Source: Acidimicrobiia bacterium
Lineage (GTDB): Bacteria; Actinomycetota; Acidimicrobiia; IMCC26256; JAMXLJ01
NCBI GenBank assembly: GCA_035651955.1
Contig: DASRES010000070.1
Location: 1 to 59,357, forward strand
DNA: 59,357 nt
Direction: 5' to 3'
In this document: positions 25,136 through 33,930 of the stretch, in pieces
Position numbering within the stretch: position 1 is the first letter of the stretch
Layout: every line of letters starts with the position of its first letter
The notes under the pieces: generated by a model
Databases searched by the model: none
What the model was told of the DNA's origin: nothing
What the model saw: the letters and a program-made list of their open reading frames with translations, nothing else
Program-made: the position numbers and the translations under genes

Positions 25136-27535
25136 ATGGCGGACGCCGTCCGGGTCTCCGGCCCGATCAACGACAACGGTCTCATCATGTCGCTCGAGAC
25201 CGGCAAGCTCGCACCGCTCGCCGACGGCGCGGTCGTCGTCCAGGTGGGCGACACGACCGTCCTGTCGACGGTCGTCACGAGCAAGCCCCGCGAGGGGATC
25301 GACTTCTTCCCGCTGACGGTGGACGTCGAGGAGCGGATGTACGCGGCCGGGAAGATCCCGGGCTCGTTCTTCCGTCGCGAGGGCCGGCCCGGCGAGCAGG
25401 CGATCCTGACGTGTCGACTCACCGACCGGCCACTGCGACCGTCGTTCCCCGAGGGGTTCCGCAACGAGGTCCAGGTGATCGCGACGATCCTCGGCGCCGA
25501 CCTCGAGAACCCGCACGACATCGTCTCGATCAACGGTGCGTCCGCGGCGCTGATGGTGTCGGGCATCCCGTTCCAGGGCCCGATCGGCGCGGTCCGGATG
25601 GCGCACCACGACGGCGGGTGGCACGCGCACCCGACCTACCAGGAGGGTGACGAGTCCACGTTCGAGCTCGTCGTCGCGGGCCGCCGGACCGACGACGGCG
25701 ACATCGCGATCATGATGGTCGAGGCGGGCGGGACCGAGGCCTCGTGGGAGCTCTACGAGCAAGGCGCGCCGAAGGTCACCGAGGACGCGATCGCCGAGGG
25801 CCTCGAGGCGTCGAAGCAGTGGATCGCCGCGTCGATCGACCTGCAGCTCGAGCTGCGCAAGGCGTACGAGGCCGCGCGCGGACCGATCGAGGCCATCCCG
25901 TTCGACAAGCAGGTCGACTACGAGCCCGACGTGTTCGACGCCGTCGCGCAGCAGGTGCGTCCCGCGACGTCCGAGGCGATGACGATCGCCGACAAGACGC
26001 AACGGAACGAGCGCCTCGACGAGATCGAGCACGACCTCCTCGTCGCGCTCGTCGGCACCGAGGACCAGCCCGGTCCGTTCGCCGACCGCGCCGGTCAGGT
26101 GCGCAAGGCGTTCCGCTCGCTGCAGAAGCAGGTCGTCCGCACGCGGATCGTCAACGAGGGTCGCCGCATCGACGGGCGCGGCACCACCGACATCCGCCCG
26201 CTGTCCGCCGAGGTCGGTCTCATCCCGACCGCGCACGGCTCGGGGCTGTTCCAGCGGGGCGAGACGCAGGTGCTCACGGTCACGACCCTCGGCATGCCGC
26301 GCATGGAGCAGATGCTCGACACGATCGGCGTCGACGACCGCAAGCGCTACATGCACCACTACAACTTCCCGCCGTTCTCCACCGGCGAGACCGGCCGCGT
26401 CGGGTCGCCGAAGCGGCGGGAGATCGGTCACGGCGCGCTCGCCGAGCGCGCGCTCGTGCCGGTCGTCCCGAGCGCGACCGAGTTCCCCTACACGTTGCGC
26501 GTCGTGTCCGACGTGCTGTCGTCGAACGGCTCGACGTCGATGGCCTCGGTGTGCGGCTCGACACTCTCGCTGATGGACGCCGGGGTGCCGCTCAAGGCAC
26601 CCGTCGCCGGCATCGCGATGGGGCTCGTCTTCCACGAGGGCAAGTACACGACGCTGACCGACATCCTCGGAGCCGAGGACGCGTTCGGCGACATGGACTT
26701 CAAGGTCGCGGGCACGTCCGAGTTCGTGACCGCGCTGCAGCTCGACACGAAGATCGACGGGCTTCCCGCCGACGTGCTCGCGCAGGCACTGCAGCAGGCG
26801 AAGGAGGCCCGCCTCAAGATCCTCGACGTGATGCACGGCGCGATCGCCGCGCCGCGCGAGGAGGTGCGCGACACCGCGCCGAAGATCGTCAGCTTCGAGA
26901 TCCCGATCGACAAGATCGGCGAGGTCATCGGCCCCAAGGGCAAGGTGATCAACACGATCCAGCAGGAGACCGGCGCGGACATCTCCGTGACGGACGACGG
27001 CGCGGTCGGCACCGTCAGCATCGGCTCGAAGGACGGCTCGCAGGTCGAGGAGGCGCGCCGCCGCATCCACCTCATCCTCGAGCCTCCGACCGCCGAGCTC
27101 GGCGCCGAGTACACCGGCAAGGTCGTCAACATCACGAAGTTCGGCGCGTTCGTGAACATCCTCCCGGGCCGCGACGGCCTGCTGCACATCTCGAAGCTCG
27201 GTGGCGGCAAGCGCATCGACCGCGTCGAGGACGTGTTGCAGCTCGGCGACGAGGTCCAGGTCCGCGTCGACGACATCGACAACTCGGGGAAGCTGTCGCT
27301 GTCGCTCGTCGGCGCGGAGCCGTCGGGTGACAGCGAGCACCACGCGTCCGGCGACGCGTCGCGCGGCGGCAACGGCGCGGGCGGCGACCGCGACGTCGCC
27401 TCCTTCGACGACGTGTGGGACGCGCAGGCGCGCGAGACCTTCGGCGACCTCGGCCCGTCGGAGCGCGAGGCGGCCCCCCGTCCCGACCGTGGTGGCGACC
27501 GCCGGGGCGGCGGGCGCCGCCGCTCACGGCGCTGA
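25136..27535 (+). CDS. pnp: Polyribonucleotide nucleotidyltransferase (PNPase)
   Basis: 3'-5' phosphorolytic exoribonuclease. 799 residues: two RNase PH domains (about 1-145 and 335-560; FFRREGRPGEQAILTCRL, GRGTTDIRPL, GSGLFQRGETQVL, SNGSTSMASVCG), a helical middle domain, KH domain with IGEVIGPKGKVIN (about 595-650) and S1 domain GKVVNITKFGAFVNI (about 660-730), then a Gly/Arg-rich basic tail ending GGGRRRSRR. ATG at 25136 with AGAGGAG upstream. The tail is typical of actinobacterial PNPase. Confidence 0.96.
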   Translation: MADAVRVSGPINDNGLIMSLETGKLAPLADGAVVVQVGDTTVLSTVVTSKPREGIDFFPLTVDVEERMYAAGKIPGSFFRREGRPGEQAILTCRLTDRPLRPSFPEGFRNEVQVIATILGADLENPHDIVSINGASAALMVSGIPFQGPIGAVRMAHHDGGWHAHPTYQEGDESTFELVVAGRRTDDGDIAIMMVEAGGTEASWELYEQGAPKVTEDAIAEGLEASKQWIAASIDLQLELRKAYEAARGPIEAIPFDKQVDYEPDVFDAVAQQVRPATSEAMTIADKTQRNERLDEIEHDLLVALVGTEDQPGPFADRAGQVRKAFRSLQKQVVRTRIVNEGRRIDGRGTTDIRPLSAEVGLIPTAHGSGLFQRGETQVLTVTTLGMPRMEQMLDTIGVDDRKRYMHHYNFPPFSTGETGRVGSPKRREIGHGALAERALVPVVPSATEFPYTLRVVSDVLSSNGSTSMASVCGSTLSLMDAGVPLKAPVAGIAMGLVFHEGKYTTLTDILGAEDAFGDMDFKVAGTSEFVTALQLDTKIDGLPADVLAQALQQAKEARLKILDVMHGAIAAPREEVRDTAPKIVSFEIPIDKIGEVIGPKGKVINTIQQETGADISVTDDGAVGTVSIGSKDGSQVEEARRRIHLILEPPTAELGAEYTGKVVNITKFGAFVNILPGRDGLLHISKLGGGKRIDRVEDVLQLGDEVQVRVDDIDNSGKLSLSLVGAEPSGDSEHHASGDASRGGNGAGGDRDVASFDDVWDAQARETFGDLGPSEREAAPRPDRGGDRRGGGRRRSRR

Positions 27536-27632
27536 GCGCAGAGCCGAGAGACCGAGCGGAAGCCGCGCTCCGCGGCCGGGTCGGCGATTCCTGCTACAGC
27601 GCGTGCGGGGACGCGTCGATGACGCACCCATC

Positions 27633-28898
27633 ATGAGCACGCTCCGTGACCCGTCCGACGGGATCCGCCACACTGCGCTCGACGACGGCCTGCGCGTCGT
27701 GACCGAGGCGATGCCGGAGCTGCGCTCGGCCGCCGTCGGCTTCTGGGTGGGGACGGGCTCGCGTGACGAGCCGGAGTCGCTCGCCGGCGCGAGCCACTTC
27801 CTCGAGCACGTGCTGTTCAAGGGAAGCGACGAGCGCTCCGCGCGCGCGATCGCCGAAGCCGTCGAGTCGGTCGGCGGCGACATGAACGCGTTCACGACGC
27901 AGGAGTACACGGCGTTCTACGTGCGCGTCCCCGACGACCATCTCCCGCTCGCGCTCGACATCCTGTCCGACATCATCTGGACGCCCGCGCTCCGGGCGGA
28001 CGAGATCGAGTCCGAGCGCCAGGTGATCCTCGAGGAGATCCGGATGCGCGACGACACGCCCGACGACGTCGTGCACGAGCAGTTCGGCCAGGCCCTCTTC
28101 CCGCGCCACGCGCTCGGACGCGAGGTGCTCGGAACCGTGCCCTCGATCGAGGCGATGGCGCGCGACGACATCGCCGCGTACCACCGCGCGCACTACCGGC
28201 CCGGGAACGTCGTCGTCGCAGCCGCGGGCAACGTCGTGCACGAGGACGTCGTGCGCATGGTCGAGAAGTGGTTGCCGCGCGACGCCGGTGCGCGACCCGA
28301 GCGCGTGACGGGTGGCCTCGTCGCGCCGGAGCCGCTCGTCGTCACACGCCGCGGCTCCGAGCAGGCGCACATCGTGCTCGGCATGCGCGCGCTCTCGCGC
28401 GACGACGCCGACCGGTACGGGCTCGCGGTGCTGAACCAGGCACTCGGCGGCGGGATGTCGTCCCGGCTCTTCCAGGAGATCCGTGAGAAGCGCGGGCTCG
28501 CGTACTCCGTGTTCTCGTACCGCTCGGGCTTCGAGGAGACCGGCCTGTTCGCGGTGTACGCGGGTACCGCGCCCACACGCGCGCACGAGACGCTGCAGGT
28601 GCTCCGCGACGAGCTCGACCGCGTCGCGAACCACGGGCTCGACGACGCCGAGATCGAAGCGGCGAAGGGCCATCTCAAGGGCTCGATGGCGCTGTCGTTG
28701 GAGAGCTCGGCGAGCCGCATGCACCGGCTCGGACGCAACCAGCTCGTGCTCGGGTCGGTCCCGACGCTCGACGAGCTCGTCGCGGACGTCGACGCGGTGA
28801 CACCGGACGACGTCGCCCGCGTCGTCGGCCGGGTCCTCGTGGACGAGCCGCGCACGCTCGCCGTCGTGGGCCCGTTCGACGAGTCCGACCTCGTCTGA
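27633..28898 (+). CDS. M16 family zinc metalloprotease (PepR/YmxG-like)
   Basis: Peptidase of 421 residues in the insulinase/processing-peptidase family. The inverted zinc motif HFLEH is at residues 55-59 with the third glutamate ligand expected about 76 residues on; the second half has GGGMSSRLFQEIREKRGLAYSV, the R/Y region of active M16 subunits. It follows pnp, as in mycobacteria and bacilli, where the physiological substrate is unknown. ATG at 27633; no clear ribosome site. Confidence 0.9.
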   Translation: MSTLRDPSDGIRHTALDDGLRVVTEAMPELRSAAVGFWVGTGSRDEPESLAGASHFLEHVLFKGSDERSARAIAEAVESVGGDMNAFTTQEYTAFYVRVPDDHLPLALDILSDIIWTPALRADEIESERQVILEEIRMRDDTPDDVVHEQFGQALFPRHALGREVLGTVPSIEAMARDDIAAYHRAHYRPGNVVVAAAGNVVHEDVVRMVEKWLPRDAGARPERVTGGLVAPEPLVVTRRGSEQAHIVLGMRALSRDDADRYGLAVLNQALGGGMSSRLFQEIREKRGLAYSVFSYRSGFEETGLFAVYAGTAPTRAHETLQVLRDELDRVANHGLDDAEIEAAKGHLKGSMALSLESSASRMHRLGRNQLVLGSVPTLDELVADVDAVTPDDVARVVGRVLVDEPRTLAVVGPFDESDLV

Positions 28899-28933
28899 GC
28901 AGCGGCGACCCGGCGACCCGCACGGGAGGTCGG

Positions 28934-28939
28934 TAGTCT
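28934..28939 (+). promoter_or_regulatory. -10 box of dapB (leaderless)
   Basis: TAGTCT, six nucleotides before the dapB ATG. Confidence 0.5.
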
Positions 28940-28945
28940 CGCCGC

Positions 28946-29737
28946 ATGGTCCGGGTCGGGGTGTTCGGTGCCGGTGGCCGCATGGGCTCGACCGTGTGCC
29001 GCGCCGTCCTCGACGATCCCGAGCTCGAGCTCGTCGCGGCCGTCGATCCGCACCATGCCGGGATCGACCTCGCCCAGCTCGGCATCCCGGGCACGGGTGT
29101 GCAGGTCGCCCCGAACGCCGACGCGCTCACGCACGCGGGCACCGAGGTCGCGGTGGACTTCACGGTCGTCGCGGCCGCGAAGGAGAACGCGGCGTGGTGC
29201 GCGGCCAACGGCGTCCACGCGGTGATCGGCACGACCGGCTTCAGCCAGGACGATCTCGCCGAGCTCGACGGGCGCTTCCGCGACTCGGGAGCGAACGCGC
29301 TCGTCGCGCCGAACTTCGCGATCGGCGCCGTCCTCATGATGCGCTTCGCCGAGCTCGCCGCGCCGTACTTCGAGAGCGCGGAGATCATCGAGCTGCACCA
29401 CGACGCGAAGGCGGACGCGCCGTCGGGCACTTCGATCCTCACCGCGGACCGCATGGCGGCCGCGTCGAAGGACTGGGGCACGGATCCGACCCGCGAGGTC
29501 GTCGTACCGGGCGCGCGCGGCGCGCTCGTCGAGGGCGCGATCCACGTGCACTCCGTACGGCTGCGCGGGCTCGTCGCCCACCAGGAGGTGCTGCTCGGGA
29601 CGGCCGGGCAGTCGCTCACGATCCGCCACGACTCGTACGACCGGTCGTCGTTCATGCCCGGCGTGCTGCTCGCGATCCGCGCGGTCCGCAACCGGCCCGG
29701 CCTCACGGTGGGCCTGGACACGTTGCTCGGCTTCTGA
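28946..29737 (+). CDS. dapB: 4-hydroxy-tetrahydrodipicolinate reductase
   Basis: Second step specific to diaminopimelate/lysine synthesis, NAD(P)H-dependent. 263 residues with the nucleotide fold VGVFGAGGRMGSTVC at the N-terminus, VDFTVVAAAKENAAW, and the catalytic ELHHDAKADAPSGTS (about residues 150-164). The other dap genes of the window lie more than 18 kb away. ATG at 28946 is leaderless. Confidence 0.95.
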   Translation: MVRVGVFGAGGRMGSTVCRAVLDDPELELVAAVDPHHAGIDLAQLGIPGTGVQVAPNADALTHAGTEVAVDFTVVAAAKENAAWCAANGVHAVIGTTGFSQDDLAELDGRFRDSGANALVAPNFAIGAVLMMRFAELAAPYFESAEIIELHHDAKADAPSGTSILTADRMAAASKDWGTDPTREVVVPGARGALVEGAIHVHSVRLRGLVAHQEVLLGTAGQSLTIRHDSYDRSSFMPGVLLAIRAVRNRPGLTVGLDTLLGF

Positions 29738-29745
29738 GCCCGGCG

Positions 29746-30345
29746 TTGGCGAGCACCGATCCCGCGCTGCGCGAGCGGTTGCTCGAGGCCGCGTACGCGT
29801 GCGTCGCGCGCTTCGGCATGGGCAAGACGACGATCGACGACGTCGTGAAGGAGTCGTCCGTCTCGCGCGCCACGATCTACCGCGCCTTCCCCGGCGGCAA
29901 GGACGAGCTCATGCGCGAGGTCGTCGCGTGGGAGATGGGCCGGTTCTTCGGAGCGCTCGCCGAGGCGGTCGCCGGTGCGCCCGACTTCGCGACGCTGGTC
30001 GAGGAGGGGCTCGTGTTCGCGCACCGGGCCGTCGTCGAGCACGAGGTCCTGCAGAAGGTCCTCGTCACCGAGCCCGAGCGGCTGCTCCCGCTGCTCACGA
30101 CCGAGACTCACCGGCCCCTCAGCTTCATCACCGGCTATCTCGTCCCGTTCCTCGAGCGTGAGGAGCGCGAGGGCCGGGTGTGGCCCGGGCTCGACCTCGA
30201 GCAGGCCGCGGACTACGTCGCCCGGATGCTCCTGTCGCTGATCGGCTCCCCGGGGCAGTGGGACCTCGACGACCCCGTGCAGGTGCACGAGCTCGTCCGC
30301 ACGGAGCTGCTCGCGGGCGTCCTCGTGCCCGACGCGCTCGGCTGA
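29746..30345 (+). CDS. TetR family regulator 1
   Basis: 199 residues from TTG at 29746. The N-terminal helix-turn-helix is GKTTIDDVVKESSVSRATIY (about residues 25-45) followed by a helical ligand domain. It starts 9 nt after dapB, probably in the dapB transcript, and is followed by a second, related TetR gene. The closeness of their DNA-binding regions suggests a local duplication. Ligand and targets unknown; the diiron protein two genes on is the obvious candidate target. The TTG start is inferred, there being no other start near the stop of dapB. Confidence 0.82.
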   Translation: MASTDPALRERLLEAAYACVARFGMGKTTIDDVVKESSVSRATIYRAFPGGKDELMREVVAWEMGRFFGALAEAVAGAPDFATLVEEGLVFAHRAVVEHEVLQKVLVTEPERLLPLLTTETHRPLSFITGYLVPFLEREEREGRVWPGLDLEQAADYVARMLLSLIGSPGQWDLDDPVQVHELVRTELLAGVLVPDALG

Positions 30346-30367
30346 CCTGGCTGTGACCCGCGACACG

Positions 30368-30401
30368 TTGACGGTGAGACAATCTTCGCCATAACGTCTC
30401 A
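30368..30401 (+). promoter_or_regulatory. Promoter and inverted repeat of the second TetR gene
   Basis: -35 TTGACG (30368-30373), 18-bp gap, -10 TAACGT (30392-30397), then GTG at 30404: a good sigma-70 promoter for a leaderless mRNA. An inverted repeat TGAGAC (30375-30380) / GTCTCA (30396-30401) brackets the spacer and -10, a fitting site for TetR autoregulation. Confidence 0.6.
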
Positions 30402-30403
30402 TT

Positions 30404-31012
30404 GTGACTGTGGTCTCGGACAGCGGTTCGCTCGCGCCCATGCAGCAGCGTGCGATCGACGCCGTGATGCGCTGCATCGCCCGCTACGGCGTCTCGAAGA
30501 CGACGCTCGACGACGTCGCCCGCGAGGCCGGCTGCGCCCGGGCGACGCTGTACCGCTACTTCCCCAACAAGTCGCAGCTGCTGCGCGTCGCGGTCGCGTC
30601 GGAGGTCGCCGCGCTCGCCGGCGAGCTCGAGCAGATCGGCGCGGCGGCGCCGACGCTCGACGACGCTGTCGTCGCGGTCGTCACCCACGCGTCGCGACGG
30701 ATCGTCGGCCACGACGCGCTCCAGTTCGTGCTCCGCTGCGAGCCCGAGACCCTGCTGCCGTACCTGACCTTCGCCGCGGGTGACACGTTCCTCGCCGCCG
30801 CGGGGGACGTCGTCGCGCGCAGCCTGCTCGTGCACCTCCCGCCCGAGCGCGCCGCGCGCGCCGGGGAGTGGGTCGCGCGAGTCGCCTTCGCGTACCTCAC
30901 GCCCGACGGCTCGCCGGTCGACATGACCGACGAGCGCCAGGTGCGCGAGCTCGTCCGCACGTTCGTCCGACCCGGGCTCCCGACGGAGCCCGTCGATCCG
31001 ATCACGAGGTGA
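30404..31012 (+). CDS. TetR family regulator 2
   Basis: 202 residues, GTG start. Helix-turn-helix SKTTLDDVAREAGCARATLY near residues 30-50, very like the preceding regulator. The stop is 5 nt before the diiron protein, so the regulator and that gene form an operon under the promoter described here. Likely an autoregulated repressor responding to a hydrophobic ligand, by analogy with the family; ligand unknown. Confidence 0.88.
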   Translation: MTVVSDSGSLAPMQQRAIDAVMRCIARYGVSKTTLDDVAREAGCARATLYRYFPNKSQLLRVAVASEVAALAGELEQIGAAAPTLDDAVVAVVTHASRRIVGHDALQFVLRCEPETLLPYLTFAAGDTFLAAAGDVVARSLLVHLPPERAARAGEWVARVAFAYLTPDGSPVDMTDERQVRELVRTFVRPGLPTEPVDPITR

Positions 31013-31017
31013 TCCGT

Positions 31018-32145
31018 ATGGCCACGAACCAAGACATCATCGGACGGGAGGACGTCAACGACATCGAGGCGATCCTCTCGATCACGAACACCGACGTCGA
31101 CGCGGTGGAGCACGCGGTACGTGCCGAGGCGGACGCGCTGTTCACGTGGGACTACGAGCAGAGCCGCCCGGCGCTCGTGAAGCTGTACGAGAAGGCGAAG
31201 ACGTCGCAGTGGAACGCGACGACCGACCTGGACTGGTCGATCGAGGTCGACCAGGAGCAGGTCGTCCTCGCGAACGCGGAGGCGAACTTCGGCACCGGCA
31301 TGACGCTCGGCGCGGAGTTCGACGTGACCGGCACGCCGTTCGCCAAGTGGGGCGACAAGGAGTGGATCCAGCTCGGCATCGAGTCGCAGAACTGGACGCT
31401 GTCGCAGTTCATGCACGGCGAGCAGGGCGCGCTCATCTGCACCGCGCAGATCGTCGAGACCGTGCCGTGGATCGACGCCAAGTACTACGCGGCGACGCAG
31501 GTGATGGACGAGGCGCGCCACGTCGAGGTGTTCGCGCGCTATCTCGACACGAAGCTGTCGGGCCACTACCCGATCAACGCGCACCTGCGGATGCTGCTCG
31601 ACGACATCATCGCCGACGGTCGCTGGGACATGACGTACCTCGGCATGCAGATCATGGTCGAGGGGCTCGCGCTCGCCGCGTTCGGATTCATCCACCAGCT
31701 GACGACGGAGCCGTTGCTGAAGAAGATGCTCCGCTACGTCATGGCCGACGAGGCCCGTCACGTCGCGTTCGGCGTACTGTCGCTGAAGGAGTACTACCAG
31801 CAGCTCGGCGCGTCCGAGATCCGCGAGCGCCAGGAATTCGCGTTCGAGGCCGCGACCCGCATGCGCGACCGCTTCCTCCAGCAGGAGGTGTGGGACCGCA
31901 TGGGGATCGACGTGAAGGAAGCGACGAAGCTCGTGATGCAGGCGCCGGACCGGCAGATGTTCCAGGCGCTGCTCTTCTCGAAGATCGTCCCGAACTGCAA
32001 GAAGCTCGGTCTCCTCGATGCGGGCGACGGCTGGCTGCGCCAGAAGTTCGCCGAGCTCGGCGTCATCCAGTTCGAGGACTGGACCGACACCGGCGAGGAG
32101 TACACCCTGCTCGACGAGGTGGCGAAGGACCGCGCCGCGTCGTAG
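31018..32145 (+). CDS. Ferritin-like diiron-carboxylate protein (R2-like, putative oxygenase)
   Basis: 375-residue all-helical protein with a complete diiron ligand set: Glu135, Glu165-x-x-His168 (MDEARHVE), Glu215 (IMVEGLAL) and Glu245-x-x-His248 (ADEARHVAFG). This is the pattern of ferritin-like oxygenases/R2-type proteins rather than of storage ferritins. It lacks the length and accessory motifs of ribonucleotide reductase R2, and the B12-dependent NrdJ elsewhere in the window makes an R2 role unlikely. Co-transcribed with a TetR gene; substrate unknown. ATG at 31018. Confidence 0.82.
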   Translation: MATNQDIIGREDVNDIEAILSITNTDVDAVEHAVRAEADALFTWDYEQSRPALVKLYEKAKTSQWNATTDLDWSIEVDQEQVVLANAEANFGTGMTLGAEFDVTGTPFAKWGDKEWIQLGIESQNWTLSQFMHGEQGALICTAQIVETVPWIDAKYYAATQVMDEARHVEVFARYLDTKLSGHYPINAHLRMLLDDIIADGRWDMTYLGMQIMVEGLALAAFGFIHQLTTEPLLKKMLRYVMADEARHVAFGVLSLKEYYQQLGASEIRERQEFAFEAATRMRDRFLQQEVWDRMGIDVKEATKLVMQAPDRQMFQALLFSKIVPNCKKLGLLDAGDGWLRQKFAELGVIQFEDWTDTGEEYTLLDEVAKDRAAS

Positions 32146-32157
32146 CTCACGCGTGAG
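32146..32157. repeat. 12-bp perfect palindrome after the diiron gene
   Basis: CTCACGCGTGAG, immediately after the TAG at 32143-32145 and touching a 47-bp inverted repeat. Possible operator or terminator part. Confidence 0.5.
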
Positions 32158-32203
32158 AGATGCGGCACTGACGTACGCAATGCGTATGTGAGTGCCGCAT
32201 CTC
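32157..32203. terminator. 47-bp near-perfect inverted repeat between the diiron gene and RNase J
   Basis: Arms GAGATGCGGCACT / AGTGCCGCATCTC pair without mismatch; after one mismatch the pairing continues with one G-T wobble almost to the centre (TACGCA/TGCGTA). In RNA this is a stem of about 20 bp. No U-tract follows. It ends 9 bp before the RNase J -10 box, so it could be a terminator for the diiron operon or a protein site upstream of RNase J. Confidence 0.6.
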
Positions 32204-32212
32204 GCGTTCGAA

Positions 32213-32218
32213 TAGCCT
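32213..32218 (+). promoter_or_regulatory. -10 box of the RNase J gene
   Basis: TAGCCT, 8 nt before the GTG at 32227. Confidence 0.5.
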
Positions 32219-32226
32219 CGGGTGGC

Positions 32227-33912
32227 GTGGAGGACGGCTGGGACACGCGTACGGACGGGACCGTCCGGCTCGTGTTCCTCGGCGGCCTCGGCGAGATCGG
32301 ACGCAACTGCTTCTGCATCGACGTCGCGGGCGAGATCGTGGTCGTGGACTGCGGGCTCATGTTCCCCGACCCCGACATGCCGGGCGTCGACCTCGTCCTC
32401 CCCGACTTCACCTATCTGCGTGAGAACGCGGACCGCGTCGCGGGGATCGTGCTGACGCACGCGCACGAGGACCACGCGGGCGGGCTCGCCTTCCTGCTCC
32501 GTGACGTCGAGGCGCCGATCTACGCGTCGCCCCTGTCGCTCGGGCTCGCTCGCAACCGCATCGAGGAGGCCGGCCTGCTCGATCGCACCCGCCTCGTCCC
32601 GATCGCGGACGGCGAGCGGCGCCGCATTGGTCCGATCGAGTGCGAGTTCGTTCCCGTCACCCACTCCGTGCCGCACGCGTTCGCGACCGCCTACTCCACG
32701 CCGGTCGGGACGATCCTGCACACCGGCGACTTCAAGCTCGACCTCACACCCGTCGACGGGCGCACGACGGACCTCGCGCTGCTCGGCGAGATCGCGCGCC
32801 GTGACGGTGGGATCCGCGTCCTGCTGTCGGACTCGACGAACGCCGAGCGCCCCGGCTACACGGCGTCCGAGTCGACCGTCGGTGGCGAGATGCGCGCGCT
32901 GTTCCGGGAGCACGCGAACAAGCGGTTCGTCGTCGCGAGCTTCGCGTCGCACCTCCACCGCGTGCGCCAGGTCGTCGACGCGGCCGTCGGCGCGGGTCGC
33001 AAGGTCGCGTTCCTCGGCCGTTCGATGACCCAGAACGTGACGCTCGCGCGCGAGATGGGCGTGCTGCGCATCCCCGACGCCTCCCTGGTGGACATCGAGG
33101 AGGTCTCGCGCTTCGCACCGCACGAGATCTGCATCGTGTGCACGGGATCGCAGGGCGAGCCGATGAGCGCGCTCGCGCTGATGTCCGCGCACGAGCACAA
33201 GTACGTGAAGATCGGCGCCGACGACATCGTCGTGATCTCCGCGCACGCGATCCCCGGCAACGAGTCCAACGTCTCGCGCGTGATCGACGGGCTGCACCGC
33301 GCGGGCGCGGACGTCATCCACGGCGGACGGGTGCACGTCTCGGGTCACGCGTCACAGGAGGAGCTGAAGTTCGTCCTGACGCTGCTCCGCCCCGAGTGGT
33401 TCATCCCGGTGCACGGCGAGTTCCGCCACATGACCCATCACGCGCGGCTCGCCGAGGAGGTCGGCATCCCGAGCGACCGCGTGCTCGTGTGCGAGGACGG
33501 CGACGTCGTGACGATCGGGCCCGCAGGCGTCGACGTCGAGCGGCGCGCCGTGCCTGCGGGCTACCTCTACGTCGACGGGATCGTCGGCGACGTCGGCCAC
33601 GGCGTGCTGCGCGACCGGCGCAACCTCGCCGAGGAGGGCGTCGTCGTCGTCATCCTCACCGTCGACGCGCACACCGGCGAGGTCGTCACCGGCCCGGAGA
33701 TCGTCACCCGCGGATGGGTGTACGGGCCCGAAGCCGACGAGCTGATCGAGGACGCGAAGGCGGCGGTGCTGTCGTCGCTGCGCGAGGTCGCGACCGAGGG
33801 GACCATCGACGTCGAGACGCTGCGGCGTCACGCGCGCCGCGCGCTCGGCCGGTTCATCAACGAGCGCACGCGTCGCCGGCCCGCGGTGATCCCCGTCGTC
33901 ATGGAAGTGTGA
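32227..33912 (+). CDS. rnj: Ribonuclease J
   Basis: Beta-CASP metallo-hydrolase with 5'-3' exo- and endoribonuclease activity in mRNA and rRNA processing. 561 residues: the metal motif LTHAHEDHAGG near residue 78, PVTHSVPH, HTGDFKLD, and the beta-CASP part with SDSTNAE, GSQGEPM and HVSGHASQEEL. GTG at 32227 matches VEDGWDTRTDGTVRLVFLGG and follows the -10 box closely; an earlier in-frame GTG at 32188 lies inside the large inverted repeat and is unlikely. The mycobacterial gene sits in the same neighbourhood. Confidence 0.94.
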   Translation: MEDGWDTRTDGTVRLVFLGGLGEIGRNCFCIDVAGEIVVVDCGLMFPDPDMPGVDLVLPDFTYLRENADRVAGIVLTHAHEDHAGGLAFLLRDVEAPIYASPLSLGLARNRIEEAGLLDRTRLVPIADGERRRIGPIECEFVPVTHSVPHAFATAYSTPVGTILHTGDFKLDLTPVDGRTTDLALLGEIARRDGGIRVLLSDSTNAERPGYTASESTVGGEMRALFREHANKRFVVASFASHLHRVRQVVDAAVGAGRKVAFLGRSMTQNVTLAREMGVLRIPDASLVDIEEVSRFAPHEICIVCTGSQGEPMSALALMSAHEHKYVKIGADDIVVISAHAIPGNESNVSRVIDGLHRAGADVIHGGRVHVSGHASQEELKFVLTLLRPEWFIPVHGEFRHMTHHARLAEEVGIPSDRVLVCEDGDVVTIGPAGVDVERRAVPAGYLYVDGIVGDVGHGVLRDRRNLAEEGVVVVILTVDAHTGEVVTGPEIVTRGWVYGPEADELIEDAKAAVLSSLREVATEGTIDVETLRRHARRALGRFINERTRRRPAVIPVVMEV

Positions 33913-33930
33913 GCGAGCGGACGACGTGAC

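Noticed and set aside
31018-32145. Diiron protein as ribonucleotide reductase R2 subunit
   Set aside because: No R1 partner nearby, no R2 radical-tyrosine signature that I can identify, and reductase activity is covered by nrdJ.
32188-32226. Upstream GTG at 32188 as the RNase J start
   Set aside because: Lies inside the 47-bp inverted repeat and upstream of the -10 box; adds an unconserved extension.
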